In this document: positions 26,423 to 36,491 of the stretch, piece after piece
How the letters are laid out: each line of letters opens with the position of its first letter
How positions within the stretch are numbered: position 1 is the stretch's first letter
Assembly (NCBI RefSeq): GCF_001761465.1
Contig: NZ_CP017479.1
Location: 1,488,001 to 1,552,000 of the forward strand
Reading direction: 5' to 3'
Origin: Flavobacterium gilvum
GTDB lineage: Bacteria; Bacteroidota; Bacteroidia; Flavobacteriales; Flavobacteriaceae
DNA length: 64,000 bases
Program-made: the position numbers and the translations under genes
Notes under the pieces: model-generated
Databases searched by the model: none
Told to the model about the DNA's origin: nothing
What the model saw: only the letters and a program-made list of their open reading frames with translations

Positions 26423-29400
26423 ATGTCATCAAACAAAAAATACTGGAAAAGTGTTGAAGAACTAGACGGAAATAGTTCTATTGTTGAGGCGCTTAGAAAT
26501 AACGAATTTGTTGAAGAGATTCCTACTGATGAATTTTTAGGAAATGAAGCAGCTTTGTCTTCTTCTTCAACTACACGTCGTGACTTTTTAAAGTACGTTG
26601 GTTTTAGTACAGCGGCGGCTTCACTAGCTGCTTGCGAAGGTCCTGTGCATTTTTCAATTCCTTATGTACAGCAGCCGGAACAAATTATTCCTGGGGTAGC
26701 AGACTATTATGCGACTTCGGTTTTTGATGGATTTGATTTTGCGAACCTTTTGGTAAAAACTCGTGAAGGACGTCCAATTAAAATAGATAACAACACTATC
26801 GCTGGCGCTAAGTTTGCGGCTAATGCTAGAGTTCATGGTTCGATATTGTCATTATATGACAGTATGCGTTTGAAAGAGCCTAAAATCGATGCAAAAAACG
26901 CTTCTTGGTCTGCTGTTGATTCAAAAATAAAATCTAGTATTGTTGATGCTAAAGCAAAAGGGGGACAAGTAGTGTTATTGACAAACACATTGGCAAGTCC
27001 ATCAACCGAAAAGTTGATTGCTGACTTTATTGCTAAAAATCCTAATGCAAAACATGTAATATATGATGCTGTTTCTTCTTCCGAAGCATTAGATGCTTTT
27101 GAAGCGGTTTACGGTGAAAGAGCTTTGGTGGATTATGATTTTTCTAAAGCTTCTACAATTGTTTCAGTTGGTGCTGATTTTCTTGGAGATTGGCAAGGTG
27201 GAGGATATGATTCTAGTTATGCTAAAGGAAGAATTCCATCTGGAGCTGTTGGGAAGAAAACGATTTCAAAACACATTCAGTTAGAGTCTAATATGACTTT
27301 ATCTGGTGCTGCAGCTGATAAGCGTATTGCAATGTCTACTGCCAATCAAAAACAGGCATTAGTTCAAATTTATAATGTTATTACAGGTTCGTCTATTGCT
27401 ACTTCATTAGATGCCGCTTTCAAAGCTGATGTTACTAAAGCAGCTCAACAATTGAAAGCTGGTGGTTCTAAGTCGGTTTTGGTATCTGGTATTCAGGATA
27501 AAAATGCTCAATTATTAGTTCTTGCTATTAACCAAGTTTTGTCAAGTGAAGCATTTGTAACTTCAGGAACAAGACAAATCCGTAAAGGGTCTAATGAAAA
27601 AGTAGCTCAATTAATTAAAGATATGAATGCTGGTACTGTTCATACTTTGATTATGAGTGGTGTTAACCCAGTTTATACTTTGGCAGACAGCAAATTGTTT
27701 GTTGAAGGATTGAAAAAAGTTAAAGCTTCAGTTTCGTTATCATTAAGAGAAGATGAAACTGCTTCATTGTCTACAATCGCTGCTCCTGTTCCTCATTATT
27801 TGGAAGCTTGGGGAGATTTAACTTTGACAAAAGGAACTTACAATATTACCCAGCCAACTATCCGTCCATTATTTAATACTAAACAATTTCAAGATATTTT
27901 ATTGTCTTTAAATGGAATTCCTGGAACGTATTATGATTATTTGAAAGCGTTTTCGCCTTCAATAATTGCTGGTACAACTTGGAATAAAGTATTACATGAT
28001 GGTGTTTATGTAGGTGTTATACCAACAGCTGCTGCCGGTACTGCTGATTATAACACTGCAGCAAGTACATTGGCTCAAGCAAAACCGGTTGCTACTGAGT
28101 TAGTATTGTATACAAAAACAGGTATGGGAGATGGTCAACAAGCTAATAACCCATGGTTGCAAGAGTTTCCAGATCCATTGACAAGAGTTTCTTGGGATAA
28201 TTATGTTACTGTTTCAAATGCTGATGCTAAGAAATTAGGATTATCAAATGAAATTGTTGCAAACGGTGGATTAAACGGTAGTTATGCTACTTTGACCGTA
28301 AACGGTGTGAAACTTGAAAATGTTCCTGTAATCGTTCAACCAGGTCAGGCTGTCGGAACTATCGGAATGGCTTTGGGATATGGTCGTAAAGCTGCTTTAA
28401 AAGAAGAAATGCAAGTGGGTATTAATGCTTATGCTTTATACGCAGGGTTCAATAATGTGCAGTCTGTTACGATCGAAAAAGCAAATGGTGTTCATGAATT
28501 TGCTTGTGTTCAAGGACAGAAAACATTGATGGGTAGAGGAGATATTATTAAAGAAACTACCTTAGAAATTTTTAATACAAAAGATGCTGAGATTTGGAAT
28601 GAAAAACCAGAAGTATCTTTGGATCATAAAGAAGTTAAAACTACAGAAGTAGATTTGTGGGGTTCTTTTGATCGTTCGACAGGACATCACTTTAACCTTT
28701 CTATCGATTTGAATGCTTGTACAGGATGTGGTGCTTGTGTAATTGCTTGTCACGCTGAAAATAACGTTCCTGTAGTTGGAAAATCTGAAGTAAGAAGAAG
28801 TAGAGATATGCACTGGTTGCGTATTGACAGATACTATTCTTCTGAAAGTACATTTGAAGGAGATAACGAAAGAAAAGAGCATATCGCCGGATTAGGCAGC
28901 TCGTTATCTACATTTAATGAAATGGAAAAAGCGGGTGACAATCCACAAGTTGCTTTCCAACCAGTAATGTGTCAACACTGTAATCACGCACCATGTGAGA
29001 CTGTTTGTCCAGTTGCTGCTACTTCACACGGTCGTCAAGGCCAAAACCAAATGGCATATAACAGATGTGTTGGTACTCGTTACTGTGCTAACAACTGTCC
29101 TTATAAAGTACGTCGTTTCAACTGGTTCTTATACAACAAAAACAGTGAATTTGATTATCATATGAATGATGATTTAGGACGTATGGTTTTAAATCCTGAT
29201 GTAAATGTTCGTTCTCGTGGGGTTATGGAAAAATGTTCTATGTGTATTCAAATGACACAAGCAACTATTTTGAAAGCTAAAAACGAAGGAAGAGCAATTA
29301 AAGATGGTGAATTCCAAACTGCTTGTTCAAATGCTTGTTCTACTGGAGCAATGATATTTGGAGATGTAAATGATAAAGAGTCTGTTGTTGCTAAATTAGC

Positions 29401-29485
29401 AGAAGATGACAGAAGTTATCACTTATTGGAGCATGTTGGTACAAGACCAAATGTTGTATACCACGTTAAAGTTAGAAATACCTAG
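26423..29485 (+). CDS. actB: Alternative complex III subunit ActB (molybdopterin-like domain plus Fe-S domain)
   Basis: A 1020-residue periplasmic subunit. A twin-arginine-like signal (TTRRDFLKYVGFSTAAASLA, about residues 52-71) ends in a possible lipobox (SLAAC). Residues ~80-740 resemble the catalytic domain of molybdopterin oxidoreductases; in ACIII this domain is known to be without cofactor. The C-terminal ~270 residues carry ferredoxin-type clusters: CTGCGACVIACH, CQHCNHAPCETVCPV, CVGTRYCANNCPY and CSMCIQMT with ACSNACS. These would hold three [4Fe-4S] and one [3Fe-4S] centres. It lies between actA and actC as is normal for the operon. Confidence 0.95.
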   Translation: MSSNKKYWKSVEELDGNSSIVEALRNNEFVEEIPTDEFLGNEAALSSSSTTRRDFLKYVGFSTAAASLAACEGPVHFSIPYVQQPEQIIPGVADYYATSVFDGFDFANLLVKTREGRPIKIDNNTIAGAKFAANARVHGSILSLYDSMRLKEPKIDAKNASWSAVDSKIKSSIVDAKAKGGQVVLLTNTLASPSTEKLIADFIAKNPNAKHVIYDAVSSSEALDAFEAVYGERALVDYDFSKASTIVSVGADFLGDWQGGGYDSSYAKGRIPSGAVGKKTISKHIQLESNMTLSGAAADKRIAMSTANQKQALVQIYNVITGSSIATSLDAAFKADVTKAAQQLKAGGSKSVLVSGIQDKNAQLLVLAINQVLSSEAFVTSGTRQIRKGSNEKVAQLIKDMNAGTVHTLIMSGVNPVYTLADSKLFVEGLKKVKASVSLSLREDETASLSTIAAPVPHYLEAWGDLTLTKGTYNITQPTIRPLFNTKQFQDILLSLNGIPGTYYDYLKAFSPSIIAGTTWNKVLHDGVYVGVIPTAAAGTADYNTAASTLAQAKPVATELVLYTKTGMGDGQQANNPWLQEFPDPLTRVSWDNYVTVSNADAKKLGLSNEIVANGGLNGSYATLTVNGVKLENVPVIVQPGQAVGTIGMALGYGRKAALKEEMQVGINAYALYAGFNNVQSVTIEKANGVHEFACVQGQKTLMGRGDIIKETTLEIFNTKDAEIWNEKPEVSLDHKEVKTTEVDLWGSFDRSTGHHFNLSIDLNACTGCGACVIACHAENNVPVVGKSEVRRSRDMHWLRIDRYYSSESTFEGDNERKEHIAGLGSSLSTFNEMEKAGDNPQVAFQPVMCQHCNHAPCETVCPVAATSHGRQGQNQMAYNRCVGTRYCANNCPYKVRRFNWFLYNKNSEFDYHMNDDLGRMVLNPDVNVRSRGVMEKCSMCIQMTQATILKAKNEGRAIKDGEFQTACSNACSTGAMIFGDVNDKESVVAKLAEDDRSYHLLEHVGTRPNVVYHVKVRNT

Positions 29486-29521
29486 TACAAAAATTATTAA
29501 TTAAGAATCAAATAAAGGATT

Positions 29522-30925
29522 ATGTCGTCTCACTACGAAGCAGCCATTAGAAAACCCTTAGTTATAGGTGATAAATCTTATCACGATATAACTGTTGATG
29601 TAGCCGCACCTATTGAAGGTAAGGCCAATAAACAATGGTGGATTGTATTTACAATTGCATTAACAGCTTTCCTTTGGGGATTAGGCTGTATTATATACAC
29701 AGTGTCTACAGGTATTGGTACTTGGGGATTAAATAAAACAGTTGGTTGGGCTTGGGATATCACTAACTTCGTTTGGTGGGTTGGTATCGGTCACGCTGGT
29801 ACACTTATCTCTGCTGTACTTTTGTTATTCCGTCAACGATGGAGAATGGCGATTAACCGTTCTGCAGAGGCTATGACCATTTTCTCTGTAATTCAAGCAG
29901 GGTTGTTCCCAATTATACACATGGGACGTCCTTGGTTAGCTTATTGGGTGTTACCAATTCCTAACCAGTTTGGATCACTTTGGGTGAACTTTAACTCTCC
30001 ATTGCTTTGGGACGTATTCGCAATCTCAACTTATCTTTCTGTTTCATTGGTTTTCTGGTGGACTGGTTTATTGCCTGATTTTGCAATGTTGCGTGATAGA
30101 GCTATCACACCTTTTAACAAAAGAGTTTATTCTATCTTAAGTTTTGGATGGAGTGGTAGAGCTAAAGATTGGCAACGTTTTGAAGAAGTTTCTCTAGTTC
30201 TTGCTGGTTTAGCTACTCCTCTTGTACTTTCGGTACACACAATTGTATCCATGGACTTTGCTACTTCGGTAATTCCAGGATGGCATACAACAATTTTCCC
30301 TCCATATTTTGTTGCTGGGGCGGTATTCTCAGGATTTGCAATGGTAAACACCTTGCTTATCATTATGAGAAAAGTTTCTAATCTTGAAGCGTATATCACT
30401 ATACAACATATAGAATTGATGAACATCATTATCATGATTACGGGTTCTATCGTTGGGGTGGCTTATATTACTGAATTATTTATTGCTTGGTATTCTGGTG
30501 TTGAATATGAGCAATATGCTTTCTTGAACAGAGCAACAGGACCATACTGGTGGGCTTACTGGGCGATGATGACCTGTAACGTGTTCTCTCCGCAATTTAT
30601 GTGGTTCAAAAAATTAAGAACTAGTATTATGTTTTCTTTTATAATTTCAATTGTTGTAAACATTGGAATGTGGTTCGAAAGGTTTGTAATTATCGTGACT
30701 TCTTTGCACAGAGATTACTTGCCATCATCATGGACTATGTTCTCTCCAACATTTGTTGATATTGGAATTTTTATCGGAACAATAGGTTTCTTCTTTGTGT
30801 TATTCTTATTGTATGCGAGAACATTCCCGGTTATTGCTCAAGCAGAGGTTAAGACAATTTTGAAAGCTACAGGAGAAAATTATATTAAAGAAAGAGAAGC
30901 TAATAAACATTCACATCATGAGTAA
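29522..30925 (+). CDS. actC: Alternative complex III subunit ActC (NrfD/PsrC-like quinol-binding protein)
   Basis: A 467-residue integral membrane protein of the NrfD family with about ten hydrophobic helices. Conserved patches include WWVGIGHAGTLISAVLLLFR (helix 2), HMGRPWLAYWVLP and HTIVSMDFATSVIPGWH. ActC is one of the two quinol-oxidising membrane subunits of ACIII. The His-rich C-terminal tail (NKHSHHE) is notable. Its end overlaps actD by eight bases, implying translational coupling. Confidence 0.95.
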   Translation: MSSHYEAAIRKPLVIGDKSYHDITVDVAAPIEGKANKQWWIVFTIALTAFLWGLGCIIYTVSTGIGTWGLNKTVGWAWDITNFVWWVGIGHAGTLISAVLLLFRQRWRMAINRSAEAMTIFSVIQAGLFPIIHMGRPWLAYWVLPIPNQFGSLWVNFNSPLLWDVFAISTYLSVSLVFWWTGLLPDFAMLRDRAITPFNKRVYSILSFGWSGRAKDWQRFEEVSLVLAGLATPLVLSVHTIVSMDFATSVIPGWHTTIFPPYFVAGAVFSGFAMVNTLLIIMRKVSNLEAYITIQHIELMNIIIMITGSIVGVAYITELFIAWYSGVEYEQYAFLNRATGPYWWAYWAMMTCNVFSPQFMWFKKLRTSIMFSFIISIVVNIGMWFERFVIIVTSLHRDYLPSSWTMFSPTFVDIGIFIGTIGFFFVLFLLYARTFPVIAQAEVKTILKATGENYIKEREANKHSHHE

Positions 30926-31442
30926 TAAAGTTATATACGCCATTTATAATGACGATGATATTTTGATGGACGCTGTAAAAAAGACACGTGCAGCTCATCA
31001 CCATATTGAAGAAGTATTTACGCCTTTCCCAGTTCACGGATTGGATAAAGCAATGGGACTTGCACCTACACGTTTAGCGATATGTTCTTTTATCTATGGT
31101 TTGTGTGGTTTGTCTTTTGCTACTTGGATGATGAATTATATTATGATCCAAGATTGGCCTCAAGATATTGGAGGTAAGCCAAGTTTTAGTTATATCGATA
31201 ATATGCCTTCTTTTGTGCCTATTATGTTTGAAGAAACAGTGTTTTTTGCTGCTCACTTAATGGTAATTACCTTTTATATGAGAAGTAGAATGTGGCCTTT
31301 TAAAGAAGCTGAAAATCCTGATGTAAGAACTACTGATGATCACTTTTTGATGGAAGTAGCTATTAACAATAATGAAGAAGAATTGGTTTCTTTCTTTGAA
31401 GGTACTGGAGCAGTAGAAGTTAAAGTAATTGAAAAGCATTAA
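30918..31442 (+). CDS. actD: Alternative complex III subunit ActD (DUF3341)
   Basis: A 174-residue membrane subunit of ACIII. It opens with VIYAIYNDDDILMDAVKKTR, contains the DUF3341 signature (HHIEEVFTPFPVHGLDKAMG), two hydrophobic helices (about 52-75 and 97-117) and a short acidic tail. Family role is structural, packing against ActC at the cytoplasmic side. The start codon overlaps the end of actC, and actE follows after eight bases. Confidence 0.93.
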   Translation: MSNKVIYAIYNDDDILMDAVKKTRAAHHHIEEVFTPFPVHGLDKAMGLAPTRLAICSFIYGLCGLSFATWMMNYIMIQDWPQDIGGKPSFSYIDNMPSFVPIMFEETVFFAAHLMVITFYMRSRMWPFKEAENPDVRTTDDHFLMEVAINNNEEELVSFFEGTGAVEVKVIEKH

Positions 31443-31450
31443 TAGTAGAT

Positions 31451-31999
31451 ATGAAAAGTTTATATAAAATAACACTTGTATTGGGATTAATGGTAATGGT
31501 TTCATCATGTTTTCATAATGACAAACCAAATTATCAGTATATGCCAAATATGTATGAAGGGGTAAGTGGAGAAACTTATGCTCCGGCTTCAGTTAGTGTA
31601 TTCAAAAATGGTAAAGAAGGTCAACTTCCTGCTGTTGGTTCAATCAACAGGGGTTTTGAACCATTCGAATATGAAAATACTCCTGCGGATTATGCATTGG
31701 CGAAAGCCAATTTAAAATCTCCTTTGGATTCTTTGGATAGAAATTCTGGTAAAGGAAAAGAGCTTTTTGAAATTTACTGTATTAGCTGTCACGGTGTTGC
31801 AGGAGACGGAAAAGGAAAATTAGTAGAAAGAGAAAAATTTCTGGGTGTTCCTAATTACAAAGACAGAGACATTACTGAAGGAAGTATTTTCTTCGTTGAA
31901 ACTTATGGTTTGAATGCTATGGGTTCACATGCTAATCAAATGAGTGCTCACGAACGTTGGTTAGTTGCTGACTATGTTCTTAAACTAAAAGCACAATAA
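31451..31999 (+). CDS. actE: Alternative complex III subunit ActE (monoheme cytochrome c lipoprotein)
   Basis: A 182-residue periplasmic cytochrome c. The signal peptide ends in a lipobox (VMVSSC, Cys18), so it is likely membrane-anchored. One heme site CISCH (Cys110) follows GKGKELFEIYC, and Met candidates lie in YGLNAMGSHANQM. ActE is normally the outermost heme of the ACIII wire, giving electrons to the next carrier or directly to a cytochrome oxidase. It lies between actD and actF without gaps. Confidence 0.93.
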   Translation: MKSLYKITLVLGLMVMVSSCFHNDKPNYQYMPNMYEGVSGETYAPASVSVFKNGKEGQLPAVGSINRGFEPFEYENTPADYALAKANLKSPLDSLDRNSGKGKELFEIYCISCHGVAGDGKGKLVEREKFLGVPNYKDRDITEGSIFFVETYGLNAMGSHANQMSAHERWLVADYVLKLKAQ

Positions 32000-32029
32000 T
32001 AATTGTTGAACTAACTGATCGTAATAGAT

Positions 32030-33406
32030 ATGTATACATTTTCAAGTAAATTAAAAACTTTTTCTTTTGTCTTAATGGCTGTTGGTCTTTTAGGAATAGG
32101 ATATGGTTTTTTGACTGCACCAAAAAATATTCAAGAAGTAGAAGCTCTTCTTGCTGCTGAATCTCACGGTGGTCATGGTGAAGGAAATCATGAAGCAGCT
32201 TCTGTTGCACATGGTTCTGAAACTACTCACGAGGCTGTTTCTGCTGATCATGCAAAAGCTGATGCTGGTAAACATGAAGCAAAAGCTGAGTCTGAACATA
32301 AAGAGCATTTAGAACATGTTTTTCACCAATTGAGTAATAAGCCTTGGGCAGCATTATATGTGGCTTGTATTTTCTTTATGTTGATTTCATTAGGAACTTT
32401 AGCTTTTTATGCCATTCAACAAGTGGCACAGGCTGGTTGGTCTCCAGTGTTGTTTAGAGTTATGCAAGGGATTACTGCTTACTTGCCAGTAGGTTCGGTG
32501 ATATTCTTTATTATATTAGTGCTTTGCGGACTACACTTTAATCATTTATTTATTTGGTTAGATCCTGAAGTTGTAAAACACGACGAACTTATTCAAACGA
32601 AATCAGGTTTTTTAAACTTTCCTTTCTGGATTGTTAGAGCTGCTATATTTTTGGCCGGTTGGAATGCATACCGTTATTTTTCAAGAAAAAATTGTTTGGC
32701 TCAAGATGAATCAAATGACAATAGTTTCTATAAAAAGAACTTTAATTACTCAGCAGGATTTTTAGTATTCTTTATCGTTACTGAATCTATTATGTCTTGG
32801 GACTGGATTATGTCTATAGATCCTCACTGGTTTAGTACTTTGTTTGGATGGTATGTGTTTGCTAGTTTCTTTGTAAGCGGTATTACAATGATTTGTATGG
32901 TTACTGTTTATTTGAAATCAAGAGGATATCTTGAAAATGTAAATTCAAGCCATATTCATGATTTAGCTAAATTCATGTTCGGGATTAGTATCTTTTGGAC
33001 GTATTTGTGGTTCTCTCAATTTATGTTGATTTGGTATGCAGATATTCCTGAGGAGATTACTTACTTCATCACTAGAATTCAGGAATTTAGAGTACCATTC
33101 TTTGGAGCTGTAGTTATGAACTTCTTGTTTCCTGTTTTAATTTTGATTAATACAGATTTCAAAAGAATCACATGGATTTTGGTAATGGCTGGAATTGTGA
33201 TATTGTTAGGTCATTATGTAGACTTCTTTAACATGATTATGCCTGGTACTGTTGGTAACAGCTGGTTTATTGGTGTTCCAGAAATTGCATCGGTTTTATT
33301 CTTTCTTGGATTATTTATTTTTGTTGTATTCTCAGCATTATCTAAAGTTCCTTTGGTAGCAAAGAGAAATCCTTTCATTGAAGAAAGTAAACATTTTCAT
33401 TATTAA
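32030..33406 (+). CDS. actF: Alternative complex III subunit ActF (NrfD-like membrane protein)
   Basis: A 458-residue membrane subunit paralogous to ActC, with about ten hydrophobic helices from residue ~115 onward; recognisable patches are FWIVRAAIFLAGW, SIMSWDWIMSIDPHWFSTL and FGISIFWTYLWFSQFMLIWY. Between the first helix and the second lies an unusual His/Ala/Glu-rich stretch (residues 46-99 with eleven His). ActF is the second membrane core of ACIII. coxB follows 19 bases later with no terminator, so the oxidase is in the same operon. Confidence 0.93.
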   Translation: MYTFSSKLKTFSFVLMAVGLLGIGYGFLTAPKNIQEVEALLAAESHGGHGEGNHEAASVAHGSETTHEAVSADHAKADAGKHEAKAESEHKEHLEHVFHQLSNKPWAALYVACIFFMLISLGTLAFYAIQQVAQAGWSPVLFRVMQGITAYLPVGSVIFFIILVLCGLHFNHLFIWLDPEVVKHDELIQTKSGFLNFPFWIVRAAIFLAGWNAYRYFSRKNCLAQDESNDNSFYKKNFNYSAGFLVFFIVTESIMSWDWIMSIDPHWFSTLFGWYVFASFFVSGITMICMVTVYLKSRGYLENVNSSHIHDLAKFMFGISIFWTYLWFSQFMLIWYADIPEEITYFITRIQEFRVPFFGAVVMNFLFPVLILINTDFKRITWILVMAGIVILLGHYVDFFNMIMPGTVGNSWFIGVPEIASVLFFLGLFIFVVFSALSKVPLVAKRNPFIEESKHFHY

Positions 33407-33425
33407 TATTTAAAGAGATAAACAG

Positions 33426-34583
33426 ATGACAAGTTTGTTGGTAATTATAGTTTTAGTTTTATTAGCGGTTGCTGTGTGGCAATTGACGAAAATATTCGAT
33501 TTAACGCAAGTTGCTTCGACTTCGGACAATTCCCAAGTTGCAAATGATGATGATAACAATGTACAAGGATATTTGATGTTTGGTTTCTTGGCCTTCATTT
33601 ATATCTTCACAATATATGGTGTGTACACTTGGGGACCATTGGTTCTTCATACTCCTGCTTCGGAGCACGGAGCATTGATTGATAATTTAATGAACATTAC
33701 TTGGGTATTGATTTTTACAGTACAGGCAATCACCCAAGTACTGTTGCACTATTTCGCATTTAAATACAGAGGGAATAAAGATAAAAGAGCCTTATATTTT
33801 GCTGACAATAATAAATTGGAAGCAATCTGGAGTGCTATTCCAGCTGTGGTTTTAGCAGGTTTGATTCTTTACGGTCTTTATGCATGGACAAATATTATGT
33901 TTATCGATGAAGATGAAGATACTGTTGTAATCGAGTTATATGCACAACAATTCAAATGGACAGCAAGATATGCTGGTGCAGATAATGTTTTAGGTAAAGC
34001 GAATGTTAGATTAATTGAAGGAGTTAATACTCTTGGGGTTGATTTGTCTGACCCTTATGCACAAGATGATATTGTAGTTACAGAATTACATATTCCTAAA
34101 GGAAAAAAGATTCATTTCAAAATGAGATCGCAGGATGTATTGCACTCTGCTTACTTCCCTTACTTCAGAGCTCAAATGAACTGCGTGCCAGGTATGGTAA
34201 CAGAATTTGCTTTTACTCCAATTTATACAACAGCTGAATATCAAGCAATGCCTTATATTATTGAGAAAGTTGCTAATATTAATGCTATCAGAGCTAAGAA
34301 AAGTGCTGAGTTGGTTGCTAAAGGGGAACCCGCTTTAGATCCTTACACTTTTGAATATTTGTTATTATGTAATAAAATTTGTGGAGCGTCTCACTACAAT
34401 ATGCAAATGAAAGTTGTTGTTGATACTCCAGAGGATTATAAAAAATGGTTGAGCGAAAAAGCAACTTTGGTTAGCGAAGTAAAAGCTTCAAAAGCTGAAC
34501 CAGCTGCTACAGATGCAACTCCTGGTAAAGATTCAACTCTTTCCAAAGATACAGCAGCTGTTGCAAAAATAGCTATGAAATAA
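33426..34583 (+). CDS. coxB: Cytochrome c oxidase subunit II
   Basis: A 385-residue CuA-bearing subunit of an aa3-type oxidase. Three hydrophobic segments occupy ~1-20, 52-72 and 90-170, followed by the cupredoxin domain. Copper ligands are recognisable in VLHSAYFPYFRAQMNCVPGM (His) and CNKICGASHYNMQM (Cys, Cys, His, Met). It takes electrons from a c-type heme and passes them to subunit I. The C-terminal ~35 residues are a Lys/Ala/Asp/Thr-rich tail. Position directly behind actF agrees with a physical ACIII-oxidase supercomplex, as known in F. johnsoniae. Confidence 0.96.
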   Translation: MTSLLVIIVLVLLAVAVWQLTKIFDLTQVASTSDNSQVANDDDNNVQGYLMFGFLAFIYIFTIYGVYTWGPLVLHTPASEHGALIDNLMNITWVLIFTVQAITQVLLHYFAFKYRGNKDKRALYFADNNKLEAIWSAIPAVVLAGLILYGLYAWTNIMFIDEDEDTVVIELYAQQFKWTARYAGADNVLGKANVRLIEGVNTLGVDLSDPYAQDDIVVTELHIPKGKKIHFKMRSQDVLHSAYFPYFRAQMNCVPGMVTEFAFTPIYTTAEYQAMPYIIEKVANINAIRAKKSAELVAKGEPALDPYTFEYLLLCNKICGASHYNMQMKVVVDTPEDYKKWLSEKATLVSEVKASKAEPAATDATPGKDSTLSKDTAAVAKIAMK

Positions 34584-34611
34584 TTATTAAGAAAATTTAA
34601 AGTATAAATAT

Positions 34612-36408
34612 ATGTCAGCAGTAGGTCACGATCACGGACACGATCAAGAACACGAACACCACCACAAGGACACATTCATTACTAAATATATTTTTAGTAT
34701 TGACCACAAAATGATTGCCAAGCAATACTTACTTACCGGTATTATTATGGGAGTTATTGGTGTTGGTATGTCTATGCTTTTCAGAATGCAATTGGCTTGG
34801 CCAGAAGAATCTTTTAAGATTTTCAATATATTACTAGGAGATAAATGGGCTCCAAACGGCGTAATGGCAAATGATATTTACCTTTCGTTAGTTACCATTC
34901 ACGGAACTATCATGGTGTTTTTTGTTCTTACAGCTGGATTAAGTGGAACGTTTAGTAATTTATTGATTCCTCTGCAAATTGGTGCTAGGGATATGGCCTC
35001 TGGATTCATGAATATGATTTCATACTGGTTGTTCTTTTTATCCAGTGTTTTGATGCTTTGTTCATTATTTGTTGAATCAGGTCCTGCAAATGCCGGTTGG
35101 ACAATTTACCCACCTTTGAGTGCGCTTCCTCAGGCTATTTCTGGTTCTGGAGCAGGTATGACTTTGTGGTTGGTTTCCATGGCGGTTTTCATTGCATCTT
35201 CTTTGATGGGATCATTGAACTATGTGGTAACTGTTATTAATTTGAGAACAAAAGGAATGTCAATGACAAGATTGCCTCTTACTATTTGGGCGTTCTTTGT
35301 GACTGCAATTATTGGTATTGTTTCTTTCCCTGTTTTATTGTCTGCAGCTTTGTTGTTGATTTTTGACAGAAGCTTCGGTACTTCATTCTTCTTATCTGAT
35401 ATTTACATTGCTGGTGAAGTTTTACATTACCAGGGAGGTTCTCCCGTTCTTTTTGAACACTTGTTCTGGTTCTTGGGTCACCCTGAGGTATATATCGTAA
35501 TCTTACCTGCATTAGGTATTACTTCTGAAATTATTGCTACAAACTCTCGTAAACCAATTTTTGGTTACAGAGCGATGATTATGTCAATTATTGCTATTGC
35601 ATTTTTATCTACAATCGTTTGGGGTCACCATATGTTTATATCGGGTATGAACCCATTCTTAGGATCTGTATTTACCTTTACAACATTGTTGATTGCAATT
35701 CCTTCTGCAGTAAAAGCATTTAACTATATTACAACGCTTTGGAAAGGGAATCTTCAAATGAATCCTGCAATGTTGTTCTCAATTGGTTTGGTTTCAACTT
35801 TCATCACTGGAGGTTTAACTGGAATCATTTTGGGGGATAGTACATTGGATATTAACGTTCACGATACTTATTTTGTTGTAGCTCACTTCCACTTAGTAAT
35901 GGGTATATCTGCTCTTTATGGAATGTTTGCCGGAATTTACCACTGGTACCCAAAAATGTTTGGTAGAATGTTGAATAAGAATTTAGGATATGTTCACTTT
36001 TGGGTAACTGCAATTTGTGCTTACGGAGTATTTTTCCCAATGCACTTTATTGGATTAGCTGGTTTGCCAAGACGTTATTATACTAACACAAACTTTCCAT
36101 TATTTGATGATTTGCAAAATGTAAACGTATTGATTACAACATTTGCTTTGATTGGTGGAGCTTTCCAATTAGTGTTCTTGTATAACTTCTTCAGCAGTAT
36201 TTTCTACGGTAAAAAAGCTGTTCAAAATCCATGGAAATCTAATACTTTAGAGTGGACTACTCCAGTAGAGCATATTCACGGTAACTGGCCTGGAGAAATT
36301 CCTGAGGTTCACCGTTGGCCTTATGACTACAGTAATCCTGGACATGATGAGGATTTTGTTCCTCAAACTGTTCCTATGAAAGAAGGAGAAGTAATTTTAC
36401 ATCACTAA
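34612..36408 (+). CDS. coxA: Cytochrome c oxidase subunit I (aa3 type)
   Basis: A 598-residue heme-copper oxidase subunit with twelve or more helices. Active-site signatures are all present: FWFLGHPEVYIVILPALG (CuB His and cross-linked Tyr), WGHHMFISGM (CuB His pair) and HDTYFVVAHFHLVMG (heme ligands). It reduces O2 to water and pumps protons. The N-terminus is odd: residues 6-18 have seven His interspersed with Asp/Glu/Gly. Subunits III and IV are not encoded next to it; they must be elsewhere. A terminator follows 18 bases after the stop. Confidence 0.97.
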   Translation: MSAVGHDHGHDQEHEHHHKDTFITKYIFSIDHKMIAKQYLLTGIIMGVIGVGMSMLFRMQLAWPEESFKIFNILLGDKWAPNGVMANDIYLSLVTIHGTIMVFFVLTAGLSGTFSNLLIPLQIGARDMASGFMNMISYWLFFLSSVLMLCSLFVESGPANAGWTIYPPLSALPQAISGSGAGMTLWLVSMAVFIASSLMGSLNYVVTVINLRTKGMSMTRLPLTIWAFFVTAIIGIVSFPVLLSAALLLIFDRSFGTSFFLSDIYIAGEVLHYQGGSPVLFEHLFWFLGHPEVYIVILPALGITSEIIATNSRKPIFGYRAMIMSIIAIAFLSTIVWGHHMFISGMNPFLGSVFTFTTLLIAIPSAVKAFNYITTLWKGNLQMNPAMLFSIGLVSTFITGGLTGIILGDSTLDINVHDTYFVVAHFHLVMGISALYGMFAGIYHWYPKMFGRMLNKNLGYVHFWVTAICAYGVFFPMHFIGLAGLPRRYYTNTNFPLFDDLQNVNVLITTFALIGGAFQLVFLYNFFSSIFYGKKAVQNPWKSNTLEWTTPVEHIHGNWPGEIPEVHRWPYDYSNPGHDEDFVPQTVPMKEGEVILHH

Positions 36409-36425
36409 AATTTCAAAAATCATAT

Positions 36426-36458
36426 AAATGCCTTTCTTAATTGAGAGGCATTTTTTTT
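36426..36458 (+). terminator. Terminator at the end of the act-cox operon
   Basis: Stem AAATGCCT / AGGCATTT extended by weaker pairs, followed by eight T in total. It separates coxA from ruvB. Confidence 0.9.
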
Positions 36459-36491
36459 ATATTGAATGATTACTTTTTTTATCTTTATCCC

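Noticed and set aside
36441..36491. N-terminal extension of RuvB
   Set aside because: The start lies in the coxA terminator hairpin and the added residues are not RuvB-like.
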